Under the pieces are notes generated by a model. The model was not told the origin of the DNA and did not search any database. It saw nothing but the letters and a program-made list of their open reading frames with translations. Made by a program: the position numbers and the translations under genes. Positions 43,339-50,785 of a stretch of DNA of 64,000 nucleotides are shown piece by piece (positions within the stretch are counted from its first letter, which is position 1; every line of letters begins with the position of its first letter). Origin of the DNA: CAYFYS01 sp965202905 (GTDB lineage: Bacteria; Pseudomonadota; Alphaproteobacteria; MPNO01); NCBI GenBank assembly GCA_965202905.1, contig OZ241868.1, forward strand, positions 1,116,001 through 1,180,000, read 5' to 3'.

Positions 43339-45002
43339 GTGGTTCTCCAGACTCCGGGTCCGTGCGGCGAATTCGCGCGCTCGCGCGCCCGCAGCGCGCC
43401 GCGCTGAATCTTGCCGGTCGCGGTCAGCGGCAGCGCATCGACGAACTCGATCGCCCGCGGGTACTTGAAGGCCGAGATCTGCGACTTGACGAAGTCCTGC
43501 AGTTCACCGACCAGCGACTTGTCGCCGGTGGCGCCGTCGGCGACTTCGACGAAGGCCTTCACGATCGCCCCGCGGTCCGGATCGGGCGAGCCGACCACGG
43601 CGCATTCGCGCACCTTGGGATGCTCCAGCAGCACCGCCTCGACCTCCAGCCCCGAGACGTTGTACCCGCCGGTCAGGATCATGTCGTCGGTGCGCGCCTC
43701 GTAGCTGATATAGCCGTCTGCATCGACCTTGCAGAGATCGCCGGAGAGGTTCCAGCCGTCCCGGACATATTTCTCCTGGCGCTCCAGGTCGTCGAGATAG
43801 CGGCACCCGTTGGGGCCCTTGACGATCATCTGCCCGATCTCGCCCGGCGCGGCGTCGTTGAGGGCCTCATCGACGATGCGGACCTGGAAGCCCGGGATTT
43901 GCCGGCCGATGGCGCCCGGACGAATGTCGTCCCCGGCGGCCGAAATGAAGATGTGCAGGAGTTCGGAGATGCCGAGCCCGTTGATCATCGAAACCCCGGT
44001 GATCTCCTTCCAGGCGTTGAAAATCGCCGGCGCCAGCGGCTCACCGCCGGCGACACAAACCCGCAGGCTCGAAAGATCGTAGCCACGAGCACGGTCGAGC
44101 ATCAGCTTGTAGCCCGAGGGCGTCGAGAAGCAGACCGTCGCCCGCCGCTCCTGAATTGTCTCCAGGACGAGCTTCGGCGTTGCCCGCTCCAGCAGGATCG
44201 AGCCGGCGCCGAAGCGCGGCGCATCGACCAGAAATGCGCAAAGCCCGTAGAGGAAGGCGATCTGCGGGCTGCCGCAGACGATGTCGCCCGGCCGGATGCC
44301 GACCACGTGGCCGATGAAGCAATCGGCCGCGGCGAGCAGGTCGCGGTGGAAATGCAGCGTCCCCTTGGGCGCCCCGGTCGAGCCCGATGTGAAACCGATG
44401 ATGGCCACGTCCTCGGCCGAGGTATCGACGTTCCCGAACGTCGCGGCCTTGTCGATGGCGCGCGCCTCGAGCCCCTGCGGTCCGGCCCCGCCGAAATAGA
44501 GCACATGGGCGAGGTCGGCGCATGACGGCCGCGCCGCCTCGAGGTCCCCGGCGAGATCCGCATGGCTGATCGCCGCCTGGACCCGGGCCTTGTTGGCGAT
44601 ATGGACGATCTCGCGCTCGCGCAGCACGGGCATGGTGGCGATCGCCACCATGCCCGCCTTGAGCACCGCATACCACGCCGCGGCCAGCATCGGATGGTTG
44701 CCGGAACGCAGCATCACCCGGGCGCCGGGCGCCAGCCCCAAATCTCCGACGAGGATGTTGGCGATCCGGTTCGCCTGGGCCAGCATGTCGGCATAGGTCC
44801 AGACGTCCGGCCCCCAATAGAACATCGGCGCATCCGCGTACCCGGCCGCAACCTGCCCGTCGAGCAGTTCGACCGCCGCATTGATCCGCGCGGGACAGGC
44901 GGCGAGTTCCGGCAGGACGGAATAGTCCATCTCCGGCCACAGCGCACGCGGCGGCAGGTTGTCGTTGATGAAAGTATCGATATGCGCGGACGGCTCGGCC
45001 AT
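43335..45002 (-). CDS. Aryl-CoA ligase (2-aminobenzoate/benzoate-CoA ligase family)
   Basis: The 555-residue AMP-forming ligase has the ANL motif A3 IGFTSGSTGAPKGTLHFHRD, A5-like MINGLGISELLHIF, motif A8 LSGDLCKVDADGYISYEART with DDMILTGGYNVSGLEVE, and the C-terminal lysine motif LPLTATGKIQRGALR. The N-terminus (DTFINDNLPPRALWPEMDY) is typical of 2-aminobenzoate-CoA and benzoate-CoA ligases. It is the first gene of a four-gene operon, with 4-bp overlaps, but no ring-cleavage or reductase genes are in the window, so the substrate is open. Confidence 0.9.
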   Translation of the reverse strand: MAEPSAHIDTFINDNLPPRALWPEMDYSVLPELAACPARINAAVELLDGQVAAGYADAPMFYWGPDVWTYADMLAQANRIANILVGDLGLAPGARVMLRSGNHPMLAAAWYAVLKAGMVAIATMPVLREREIVHIANKARVQAAISHADLAGDLEAARPSCADLAHVLYFGGAGPQGLEARAIDKAATFGNVDTSAEDVAIIGFTSGSTGAPKGTLHFHRDLLAAADCFIGHVVGIRPGDIVCGSPQIAFLYGLCAFLVDAPRFGAGSILLERATPKLVLETIQERRATVCFSTPSGYKLMLDRARGYDLSSLRVCVAGGEPLAPAIFNAWKEITGVSMINGLGISELLHIFISAAGDDIRPGAIGRQIPGFQVRIVDEALNDAAPGEIGQMIVKGPNGCRYLDDLERQEKYVRDGWNLSGDLCKVDADGYISYEARTDDMILTGGYNVSGLEVEAVLLEHPKVRECAVVGSPDPDRGAIVKAFVEVADGATGDKSLVGELQDFVKSQISAFKYPRAIEFVDALPLTATGKIQRGALRARERANSPHGPGVWRTT

Positions 45003-45279
45003 CTCGGTCCCGGTCTCCAGACTCCGGCAAATTACCGGGCCAGCCGGGTCAAGCCAAGGGCCTGGCCGTTTCCATGAGATCGCTTCGGGGAGACCGCTTC
45101 GCCGGCCTCGTCACCCGGATTCCGATATGGGGTCGGGCCACCGCTTACGGCGCAACGATCGCACGCGAGAACCCGGGCCGGGCCGCACATCGTCGCCAAC
45201 CGTCGCCACGGCTTTGTCAAACGCCGCGGGCCGCGATGCCCGCCACTACCCGATCGGGCGCGCCGTTCCCGGCGCACAA

Positions 45280-45369
45280 GCGAAAGGGGGAGAGGCGAAC
45301 CCCTTCCCCATATTCGTCTGGCAGCCCCACAGTGGAGACTGCCTTACTGTAGCTGCTCTCCAAAACAGC
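45280..45369 (-). ncRNA. tracrRNA of the type II-C CRISPR-Cas9 locus
   Basis: On the minus strand, 45369-45346 is a 24-nt anti-repeat (GCTGTTTTGGAGAGCAGC then TACAGT) that pairs over its full length with the first 24 nt of the CRISPR repeat read on the minus strand, with two G-U pairs and no bulge. It continues with AAGGC and a nexus hairpin (GGCAG/CTGCC, 45343-45320), then a GC-rich terminal hairpin at 45309-45286 (GGGGAAGGGG TTCG CCTCTCCCC) followed by CTTTCG. This anti-repeat, AAGGC nexus and terminal stem order is that of II-C tracrRNAs such as the Neisseria one. The 5' end is placed at the anti-repeat from the promoter spacing; the 3' end is approximate. Confidence 0.9.
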
Positions 45370-45375
45370 GGGCCA

Positions 45376-45404
45376 ATCCTGAACGGGTTTTGAACGGAAG
45401 TCAA
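45376..45404 (-). promoter_or_regulatory. Putative tracrRNA promoter
   Basis: On the minus strand TTGACT (45404-45399) and CAGGAT (45381-45376) are 17 bp apart, a good -35 and a moderate -10 hexamer. The predicted start, 6-7 bp downstream, falls at about 45369, the first base of the anti-repeat. The region is shared with the rightward cas9 promoter. Confidence 0.55.
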
Positions 45405-45417
45405 TGTGTTTTATGCT
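45390..45417 (+). promoter_or_regulatory. Putative cas9 promoter
   Basis: TTGAAC (45390-45395) and TATGCT (45412-45417) are 16 bp apart in a locally AT-rich stretch, 37 bp before the cas9 ATG. It overlaps the divergent tracrRNA promoter, so the two may compete or be coregulated. Confidence 0.45.
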
Positions 45418-45453
45418 TTCAATGTTTTCGGTTGAATCGGGCGGAGATCTGCC

Positions 45454-48400
45454 ATGAAGATCGGGTGGGGTATCGATGTCGGCGTGGCCAGTCTCGGCTT
45501 CGCGGTGATCGAACTGGACGCGGCGGACAGGCCGGCAGCGCTGATCGACGGAGTCGCTCTCATCTATCCTGCGCCAACTGGCGGAGCGGAGCGGACCCGC
45601 CACAAATCCATGCGGACGCAAAACAAACGGCGCGCTGCACGAATCAAGGAGTTACGGTCCGAACTCGCACGGCTGTTCGGTCTCGACCCCGATTTCGATT
45701 CGGAAAATGTTCATCCCGACCTTACCGAAGGTCTCACGAAAAAAGGAAAGCCGAGGCGCAACAACTCGCGCGTCCGCCTGCGGGAGCACGGCCTGTCGGA
45801 GCGGCTGAGCGCCGGCGATCTGGCCCGCGCCGTTTTGCATATCGCGAAGAACCGCGGCCAGCGCCTGACCCGCGGCCTCACGGACGACGCCAAGGCCGAC
45901 GCCAGGCAGCAAAAGAAGAACGACGAGGAACGTCGGTCCATGGCGAATACGGCCAATACGACCAAGCAGGAACTCGAGAAGCTCGGTAACGAGCGTGGGT
46001 TCGACGGCCATGCCCATCCTTCTCAACTGTTGATGAACAGAGCCGGAACGACGGGAACGACTCGGCTGAAGAAGGACCGGGAAGGAATGCCGGTTTTTAC
46101 CCGCGCCATGGTGCGGGAGGAACTCGACGCCCTGCTCAAGGCCCAACGGCGCCATCACACCGAGGTGTTGACCGACGCCGTTTGCGAGAAACTCAAGGAG
46201 ACGATCTTCGAGGAAGCGGAACCGAAGGCGCCGGTCATCGGCAAGTGTTGCTACGGTGTACGCGGCGCCGACGACGAGATCGAGACCCGGCTGCCGCGCG
46301 GCAGCGACCTGTTTCAGCGCAAGCGGATCTTCGAGGAAGTCAACAACCTGCGCCTGATTTCCTCGAAGACCGCCAAGGAAAGCCCCCTCAGCCGCGCACA
46401 GCGCGACCGCCTTGAGTCCGTGTTACGCAAAGGACGGGACCTGACCGCCACCGGTGTACGCGGCAAGCTTGGCCTCGGGAAGGGGGCGCTGGCCGACAAG
46501 ACCAGCCTCGACATTTCGGGCACGCGGAAGGGCCGAAAAACGGCCGGCGCGCTGAAGGGCCACCCGCTGGCCGCCGCAATGGCCAAGGCGGACGCACTTG
46601 AACAATGGCAGGGCTTCGATGAGGACCTGCGCGAGAAGATCGCCTGTCTCGTGCGCACGGAAAACGATAAGGAAGTCTTGCGTGACGGGTTGACCACGCT
46701 CGGACTCTCCGAGGAGGCATCGCAGGCGCTTTCCGACGTGCGCCCGCCCGCAACCTATTCCGCCGCCGGGGAGACAGCGACCCGGAAGCTGTTGGCGGAA
46801 TTGGAAGCGGATGTCATTTCCAACCACGAGGCGGAGAAACGCGCCGGGCTCGAAGCGCTTGACCCGCCGCCGCACCGCCGTGACCGGTTGCCGTATTACG
46901 GTGAAGTCCTGCAAGGATGGTGTGTCGGGGGCGACGGCGTTCCCGGCGGCGCCGACGAAGCCCATCTCGGCCGCATTCCCAATCCCGTCGTTCATGTCGG
47001 GCTCAACCAGCTCCGCAAGACCGCCAACGCCTATCTGAACCTCTACGGCAAGCCGACCCGTATCTGCGTCGAACTGGGCCGCGATCTTAACAAGAGCGCC
47101 GAGGCGCGCGAACAAATCGAAAAGGAAAGCGACAGCAACCGCAGAGAGAATGAGCAATACATCGAAACGCTAGGAATTCATAAGCGCAAGCTTACACGTA
47201 AAGACTTGCTCCGCATGAAGCTGCACCGGATGCAGGATGAAGAATGCCTGTATACGGGAAAGTCGATCGGCATGGAGCAACTCTTCGATGGCTCGGTGGA
47301 GATCGACCACATCCTGCCCTTCGCCGATACCCTCGACGACGGTATCGCCAATCTCGCCCTCGCGTTCACGGAGGCGAACCAATTCAAAGGGAAAAATCCG
47401 CCCTATGAAGCCTTCTCCCCTCGTTACAAGGGCAAGGACTACGAGCATATTCTTGGGCGCGCCTGGAAGCGGGGAAAGAGTATCCATTGGCGTTTCAAGG
47501 AAGACGCCATGGAACGCTACAAAGACCGAGACGCCTTCCGATCCAGGTTTCTCAACGACACCCGCTACGTCGCCAGGATGGCGAAGCGTTATCTGTCTTG
47601 CGTCTGTGCGGACCCTGACGGCGTCGTCTGCCTGAACGGGCGGATCACGTCCACCCTGCGCCACGAGTGGGGCCTCGACACGGTGATTCGGCGCCTCATG
47701 ATCGCCGACGGCCGTCTCGACGCCGAGGAGGTGGAGCGGGCCAAGGACGGTGAAACTCTCGATCAGCTCCGGGCCCGCCGCGAACGCATGGACAAGATAC
47801 GCTGGGACCATCGGCACCATCTGCTGGACGCGATCGTCGCCGCCTGCACGACCCGCGGCGACGTGCAACACCTCCAGACGCTTGCAGCGTGGGACACGGG
47901 TGACAAACGCCGCAAGCGTCCGGGCGCCGACGGGATGTGTTGGCAGCCGGGGTTCCGGAAGTTCGTCGAGGCCTTTCTGGAAAACGAGGGACGCGGCGAT
48001 ACGCGGGGCGAACGACCCGTCACGGCTGTGGTCGCCAAGCCCGACCACGACCCGAGAGGCGGGTTGCACGAGGAAACGAATTACGGGGTCATATGCAAAG
48101 TGCCGGGAAGCTCCGGCCAATACGTCACCCGCCACCATGTCGCGATCTCCGACCTTAATGAAGCCAAGCAAATCAAAGCTCTCGGCGTGCCTGAGACCGC
48201 GATCCGGGCCGTCGAGAAGGCGGTAGAGAGGGGCGCGCGCATGTGGTGGGGCGGCGAAGACCCCTTATCCGCCTTGCGCGACAACCTCGCCAGGGATCTC
48301 GCGGGGTTGCGAGGGAGGCTCCTGGAGCTGATGGACGAAACGCCGGCCGCGGATTGGGAGAAAGCGCGCAGTGACGAAGGCCCGAGCAATGCACGGGCGA

Positions 48401-48918
48401 AATGGGCGACAAACCGATACATCGAGGAAACCGGCCGCCGCCGTTTCACGCGGATTCAAGTCATGTCCCTGCGCGTCCTGAAAGGCCCGCTGCATCGCGG
48501 CAAGAAACCTCGGCGGGCCAACAAGCCGGGTGGGAACGACCGGCTGGTCTATTTCATCGACGGCAACGGCGATCCGGACCTCGAGGTCGTTTCGACTCTG
48601 GACGCCAACACGCCGGGGTTCAGGGAACGCTGGCGCCGCGAGGGCGGCCGCCCGTTGTTCGTCTTGCGGAAGGACGATCTCGTGGAAATGGCCACGGACC
48701 CGAAGGACCGGGCCTCGCAGCGCCGCCTCTACCGCACGGTCTCCTTCTCCCATACCGGACAGCCCGATCTGGAGTTCCTGCCGGTCGAGGAGGCGCGCAG
48801 CGACCGACAGGTCAGGACGCGAATCCAGAGCGTCGGGGCCTTTCGCGATCGCGCGCCGGCGATGGTCTTGTGCGATCCCACAGGCCGCGTGCGCTGGCGC
48901 GGCCGCCGAGTCAACTGA
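45454..48918 (+). CDS. cas9: CRISPR-associated endonuclease Cas9, type II-C
   Basis: Cas9 is the RNA-guided nuclease that cuts both strands of target DNA. The 1154-residue protein shows RuvC-I IGWGIDVGVASLGFAV (Asp8), the arginine-rich bridge helix from about residue 47 (RTRHKSMRTQNKRRAARIKE), a recognition lobe to about 500, RuvC-II RICVELGRDL (Glu540), the HNH domain with SVEIDHILPFADTLDD (Asp618-His619) plus Asn633 and Asn642, and RuvC-III DHRHHLLDAIVAACT (His789, Asp792). All catalytic residues are present. A C-terminal PAM-interacting region follows. ATG at 45454 follows GGCGGAG. cas1 starts 7 bp after the stop. Length is large for II-C (about 1,000-1,150). PAM unknown. Confidence 0.97.
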   Translation: MKIGWGIDVGVASLGFAVIELDAADRPAALIDGVALIYPAPTGGAERTRHKSMRTQNKRRAARIKELRSELARLFGLDPDFDSENVHPDLTEGLTKKGKPRRNNSRVRLREHGLSERLSAGDLARAVLHIAKNRGQRLTRGLTDDAKADARQQKKNDEERRSMANTANTTKQELEKLGNERGFDGHAHPSQLLMNRAGTTGTTRLKKDREGMPVFTRAMVREELDALLKAQRRHHTEVLTDAVCEKLKETIFEEAEPKAPVIGKCCYGVRGADDEIETRLPRGSDLFQRKRIFEEVNNLRLISSKTAKESPLSRAQRDRLESVLRKGRDLTATGVRGKLGLGKGALADKTSLDISGTRKGRKTAGALKGHPLAAAMAKADALEQWQGFDEDLREKIACLVRTENDKEVLRDGLTTLGLSEEASQALSDVRPPATYSAAGETATRKLLAELEADVISNHEAEKRAGLEALDPPPHRRDRLPYYGEVLQGWCVGGDGVPGGADEAHLGRIPNPVVHVGLNQLRKTANAYLNLYGKPTRICVELGRDLNKSAEAREQIEKESDSNRRENEQYIETLGIHKRKLTRKDLLRMKLHRMQDEECLYTGKSIGMEQLFDGSVEIDHILPFADTLDDGIANLALAFTEANQFKGKNPPYEAFSPRYKGKDYEHILGRAWKRGKSIHWRFKEDAMERYKDRDAFRSRFLNDTRYVARMAKRYLSCVCADPDGVVCLNGRITSTLRHEWGLDTVIRRLMIADGRLDAEEVERAKDGETLDQLRARRERMDKIRWDHRHHLLDAIVAACTTRGDVQHLQTLAAWDTGDKRRKRPGADGMCWQPGFRKFVEAFLENEGRGDTRGERPVTAVVAKPDHDPRGGLHEETNYGVICKVPGSSGQYVTRHHVAISDLNEAKQIKALGVPETAIRAVEKAVERGARMWWGGEDPLSALRDNLARDLAGLRGRLLELMDETPAADWEKARSDEGPSNARAKWATNRYIEETGRRRFTRIQVMSLRVLKGPLHRGKKPRRANKPGGNDRLVYFIDGNGDPDLEVVSTLDANTPGFRERWRREGGRPLFVLRKDDLVEMATDPKDRASQRRLYRTVSFSHTGQPDLEFLPVEEARSDRQVRTRIQSVGAFRDRAPAMVLCDPTGRVRWRGRRVN

Positions 48919-48924
48919 CCGACG

Positions 48925-49845
48925 ATGTGGCGCGTCGTCGATATCGCCGGGGAGAACAGGACTCTTTCGCTGTCGCGAGGCAGCCTGAAAATCTCCGGCG
49001 ACGACGGCGAGTTGGGCCGGGCGCCGCTGTCCGACATCCAGTGTGTTCTGGTGCATGGCCACGGTGCGATGCTGTCCCTGTCGTTGGGCGCGGCTTTGGC
49101 CGATGCCGGGATCCCGCTGGTGCTCTGCGACCGCAACCATGCGCCGGTAGCCCTGTCTCTGCCGGTATCCGGAAATTTTGAACAGGCGGCGCGGCTGACC
49201 GCGCAGGCGTCCCTGTCTCTGCCTGGACGCAAGCGGCTCTGGCGGCGGCTGGTCATGGTGAAGATTGCCGCCCAGGCGCGGTCGCTCGAGATTTCAGGGC
49301 ATCCCGATCACGCGGCGCTCGCGCGGTTAGGAAAATCGGTACGGTCCGGCGACCCGGACAATGTCGAAGCCCGGGCCGCCCGTTTCTATTGGCGGCGGCT
49401 CATGGGCGATGGTTTTCGGCGCGATCCCGGCGGCGACGGGCTTAATGCCCATCTGAATTACGGCTATGCGGTCATTCGCGCCGCTATGGCCCGCGCCGTC
49501 GTCGGCGCCGGTCTGGCGCCGGGGCTGGGGCTGCATCACCGGAGCCGGCTGAACGCCTTCCAACTCGTCGATGACCTGATGGAGCCCTTCCGGCCTCTCG
49601 TCGACCATGCGGTCTGGCGCAACCGCACGGAGTGGATCGGCGAGGTAAGGACGGCGGCGAAACGAGAGTTGGCGCAGCTCGTAAACGGGGCGATGGCGAC
49701 CGCAGCGGGATCGAGCCCCGTCTCGCGGGTCATGTCCATACTGGCCCATTCCCTGGCCGAGATCTGCACCGGACGAGCAAGGGATCTGGCTTGGCCGCTC
49801 GACTGGGCTCTCCTGGCGCAGACAGAGCTCGACCTTGCCCGCTGA
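48925..49845 (+). CDS. cas1: CRISPR integrase Cas1
   Basis: Cas1 with Cas2 inserts new spacers. The 306-residue protein starts MWRVVDIAGENRTLSLSRGS and has the type II Cas1 layout: N-terminal beta domain (CVLVHGHGAMLSLSLGAAL), then NVEARAARFYWRRL with the metal-binding Glu148, LGLHHRSRLNAFQLVDDLME with His204/205 and acidic residues Asp216, Asp217 and Glu220, and PFRPLVDHAVW. The catalytic triad is therefore intact. It lies between cas9 and cas2; the long alternative cas2 frame overlaps its last codons. Confidence 0.96.
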   Translation: MWRVVDIAGENRTLSLSRGSLKISGDDGELGRAPLSDIQCVLVHGHGAMLSLSLGAALADAGIPLVLCDRNHAPVALSLPVSGNFEQAARLTAQASLSLPGRKRLWRRLVMVKIAAQARSLEISGHPDHAALARLGKSVRSGDPDNVEARAARFYWRRLMGDGFRRDPGGDGLNAHLNYGYAVIRAAMARAVVGAGLAPGLGLHHRSRLNAFQLVDDLMEPFRPLVDHAVWRNRTEWIGEVRTAAKRELAQLVNGAMATAAGSSPVSRVMSILAHSLAEICTGRARDLAWPLDWALLAQTELDLAR

Positions 49846-49897
49846 TCGCGAACACCGGCCGATCCGGCGGCGCCTGCGCGGCCGCGCAGGCGCATGG

Positions 49898-50230
49898 ATG
49901 AAGGAAATTTCCGGTTACAGAGCCATGTGGCTTGTGGTGTGTTTCGACTTGCCCGTGGGAGATCCGAGGGAGCGGCGCGACGCGGCCCGCTTCCGACACC
50001 GTCTCCTGGACGAAGGGTTCTCGATGAAGCAATGGTCGGTCTACACGCGTTATTTCGTCACGCGAGCCCAGGCGGACGCCGCCGCCGACCGGATCGGCCT
50101 CCATGTGCCGCCCATGGGCAAGGTCTCGATGATGTTCATCACCGACAAGCAATACGCGATGGTGCGCAACTTCAACGGCCGGGTCCGCGCCGGACCCGAG
50201 ACGAAGCCCGACCAACTGGCCCTGTTTTGA
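49898..50230 (+). CDS. cas2: CRISPR-associated Cas2
   Basis: The 110-residue protein beginning MKEISGYRAMWLVVCFDLPV has the Cas2 ferredoxin-like fold with the metal-site aspartate in VVCFDLPVG, QWSVYTRYFVT in the middle, and MMFITDKQYAMVRNFNG. It acts as the structural partner of Cas1 in spacer acquisition. The ATG at 49898 gives the family start; the frame is open to 49835, which would overlap cas1. The stop at 50230 is followed by the array leader. Csn2 and Cas4 are absent, as expected for subtype II-C. Confidence 0.95.
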   Translation: MKEISGYRAMWLVVCFDLPVGDPRERRDAARFRHRLLDEGFSMKQWSVYTRYFVTRAQADAAADRIGLHVPPMGKVSMMFITDKQYAMVRNFNGRVRAGPETKPDQLALF

Positions 50231-50259
50231 CGGCCCACGCGGCAAATTGCGGGCCGATC

Positions 50260-50300
50260 ACCCTGGCTAATCCACTGATTTCCCACGAATTAGCCAGGGT
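50260..50300. promoter_or_regulatory. Perfect inverted repeat between cas2 and the CRISPR array
   Basis: ACCCTGGCTAAT (50260-50271) is the exact reverse complement of ATTAGCCAGGGT (50289-50300), with a 17-nt loop. The right arm ends 2 bp before the first repeat. It may be a leader element for integration, a terminator for convergent cas and crRNA transcripts, or both. No T-tract follows on either strand. Confidence 0.7.
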
Positions 50301-50302
50301 CT

Positions 50303-50668
50303 ACTGTAGCCGATGCTGTTTTGGAGAGCAACTACAGCATATGGTGGTAATACAAAGCGGCAGAAACGACTGTAGCCGATGCTGTTTTGGAGAGCAACTA
50401 CAGCCTGAAACGCGCTGAGAGCTTGCTGGGGAGGACTGTAGCCGATGCTGTTTTGGAGAGCAACTACAGCGCTCTCATCTGCGCTTCTCTGGTCGGCAGG
50501 ACTGTAGCCGATGCTGTTTTGGAGAGCAACTACAGCAAGTCATTCTTATCGGTGGTGGGAAGAAGCACTGTAGCCGATGCTGTTTTGGAGAGCAACTACA
50601 GCCGCGACGGACAACCAGCGGATGATCGGCAGACTGTAGCCGATGCTGTTTTGGAGAGCAGCTATAGC
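50303..50668 (-). CRISPR. CRISPR array, 6 repeats of 36 bp and 5 spacers of 30 bp
   Basis: Repeats start at 50303, 50369, 50435, 50501, 50567 and 50633; all spacers are exactly 30 bp. On the plus strand the repeat begins ACTGTAGCCGATGC, has GTTTTGGAGAG in the middle and ends AACTACAGC. The first five are identical; the sixth differs at two positions near its right end (AGCAGCTATAGC for AGCAACTACAGC), typical of a leader-distal repeat. The strand is given as minus because only that reading starts with the GCTGTAG end that pairs with the tracrRNA. The minus repeat ends in CTACAGT, whose TACAGT resembles a -10 box, as in the repeat-embedded promoters of Neisseria II-C arrays. Spacer targets were not searched. 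Confidence 0.98.
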
Positions 50669-50785
50669 GAGACTGGCTTGTCGACAACACAGGCATAAGC
50701 GTTGCCCGCGACTGTCCGGCGGCGACCATTGGCGCCGGACGGTCGATGGTGCTAGGGTTCGCGCGGCGCCAGAACGCGGGGCAAT

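Noticed and set aside
45454..50230. Assignment to subtype II-A or II-B
   Set aside because: No csn2 or cas4 gene is present; the operon ends with cas2 directly before the array, which defines II-C.
50303..50668. crRNA transcription on the plus strand, same as the cas genes
   Set aside because: The anti-repeat pairs with the 5' part of the minus-strand repeat; in the plus reading it would match the 3' part and the nexus would be on the wrong side.
50387..50698. A 103-codon plus-strand frame with repeated VADAVLESNYS units
   Set aside because: It is simply the CRISPR repeats read as codons (66-bp repeat period, divisible by three).
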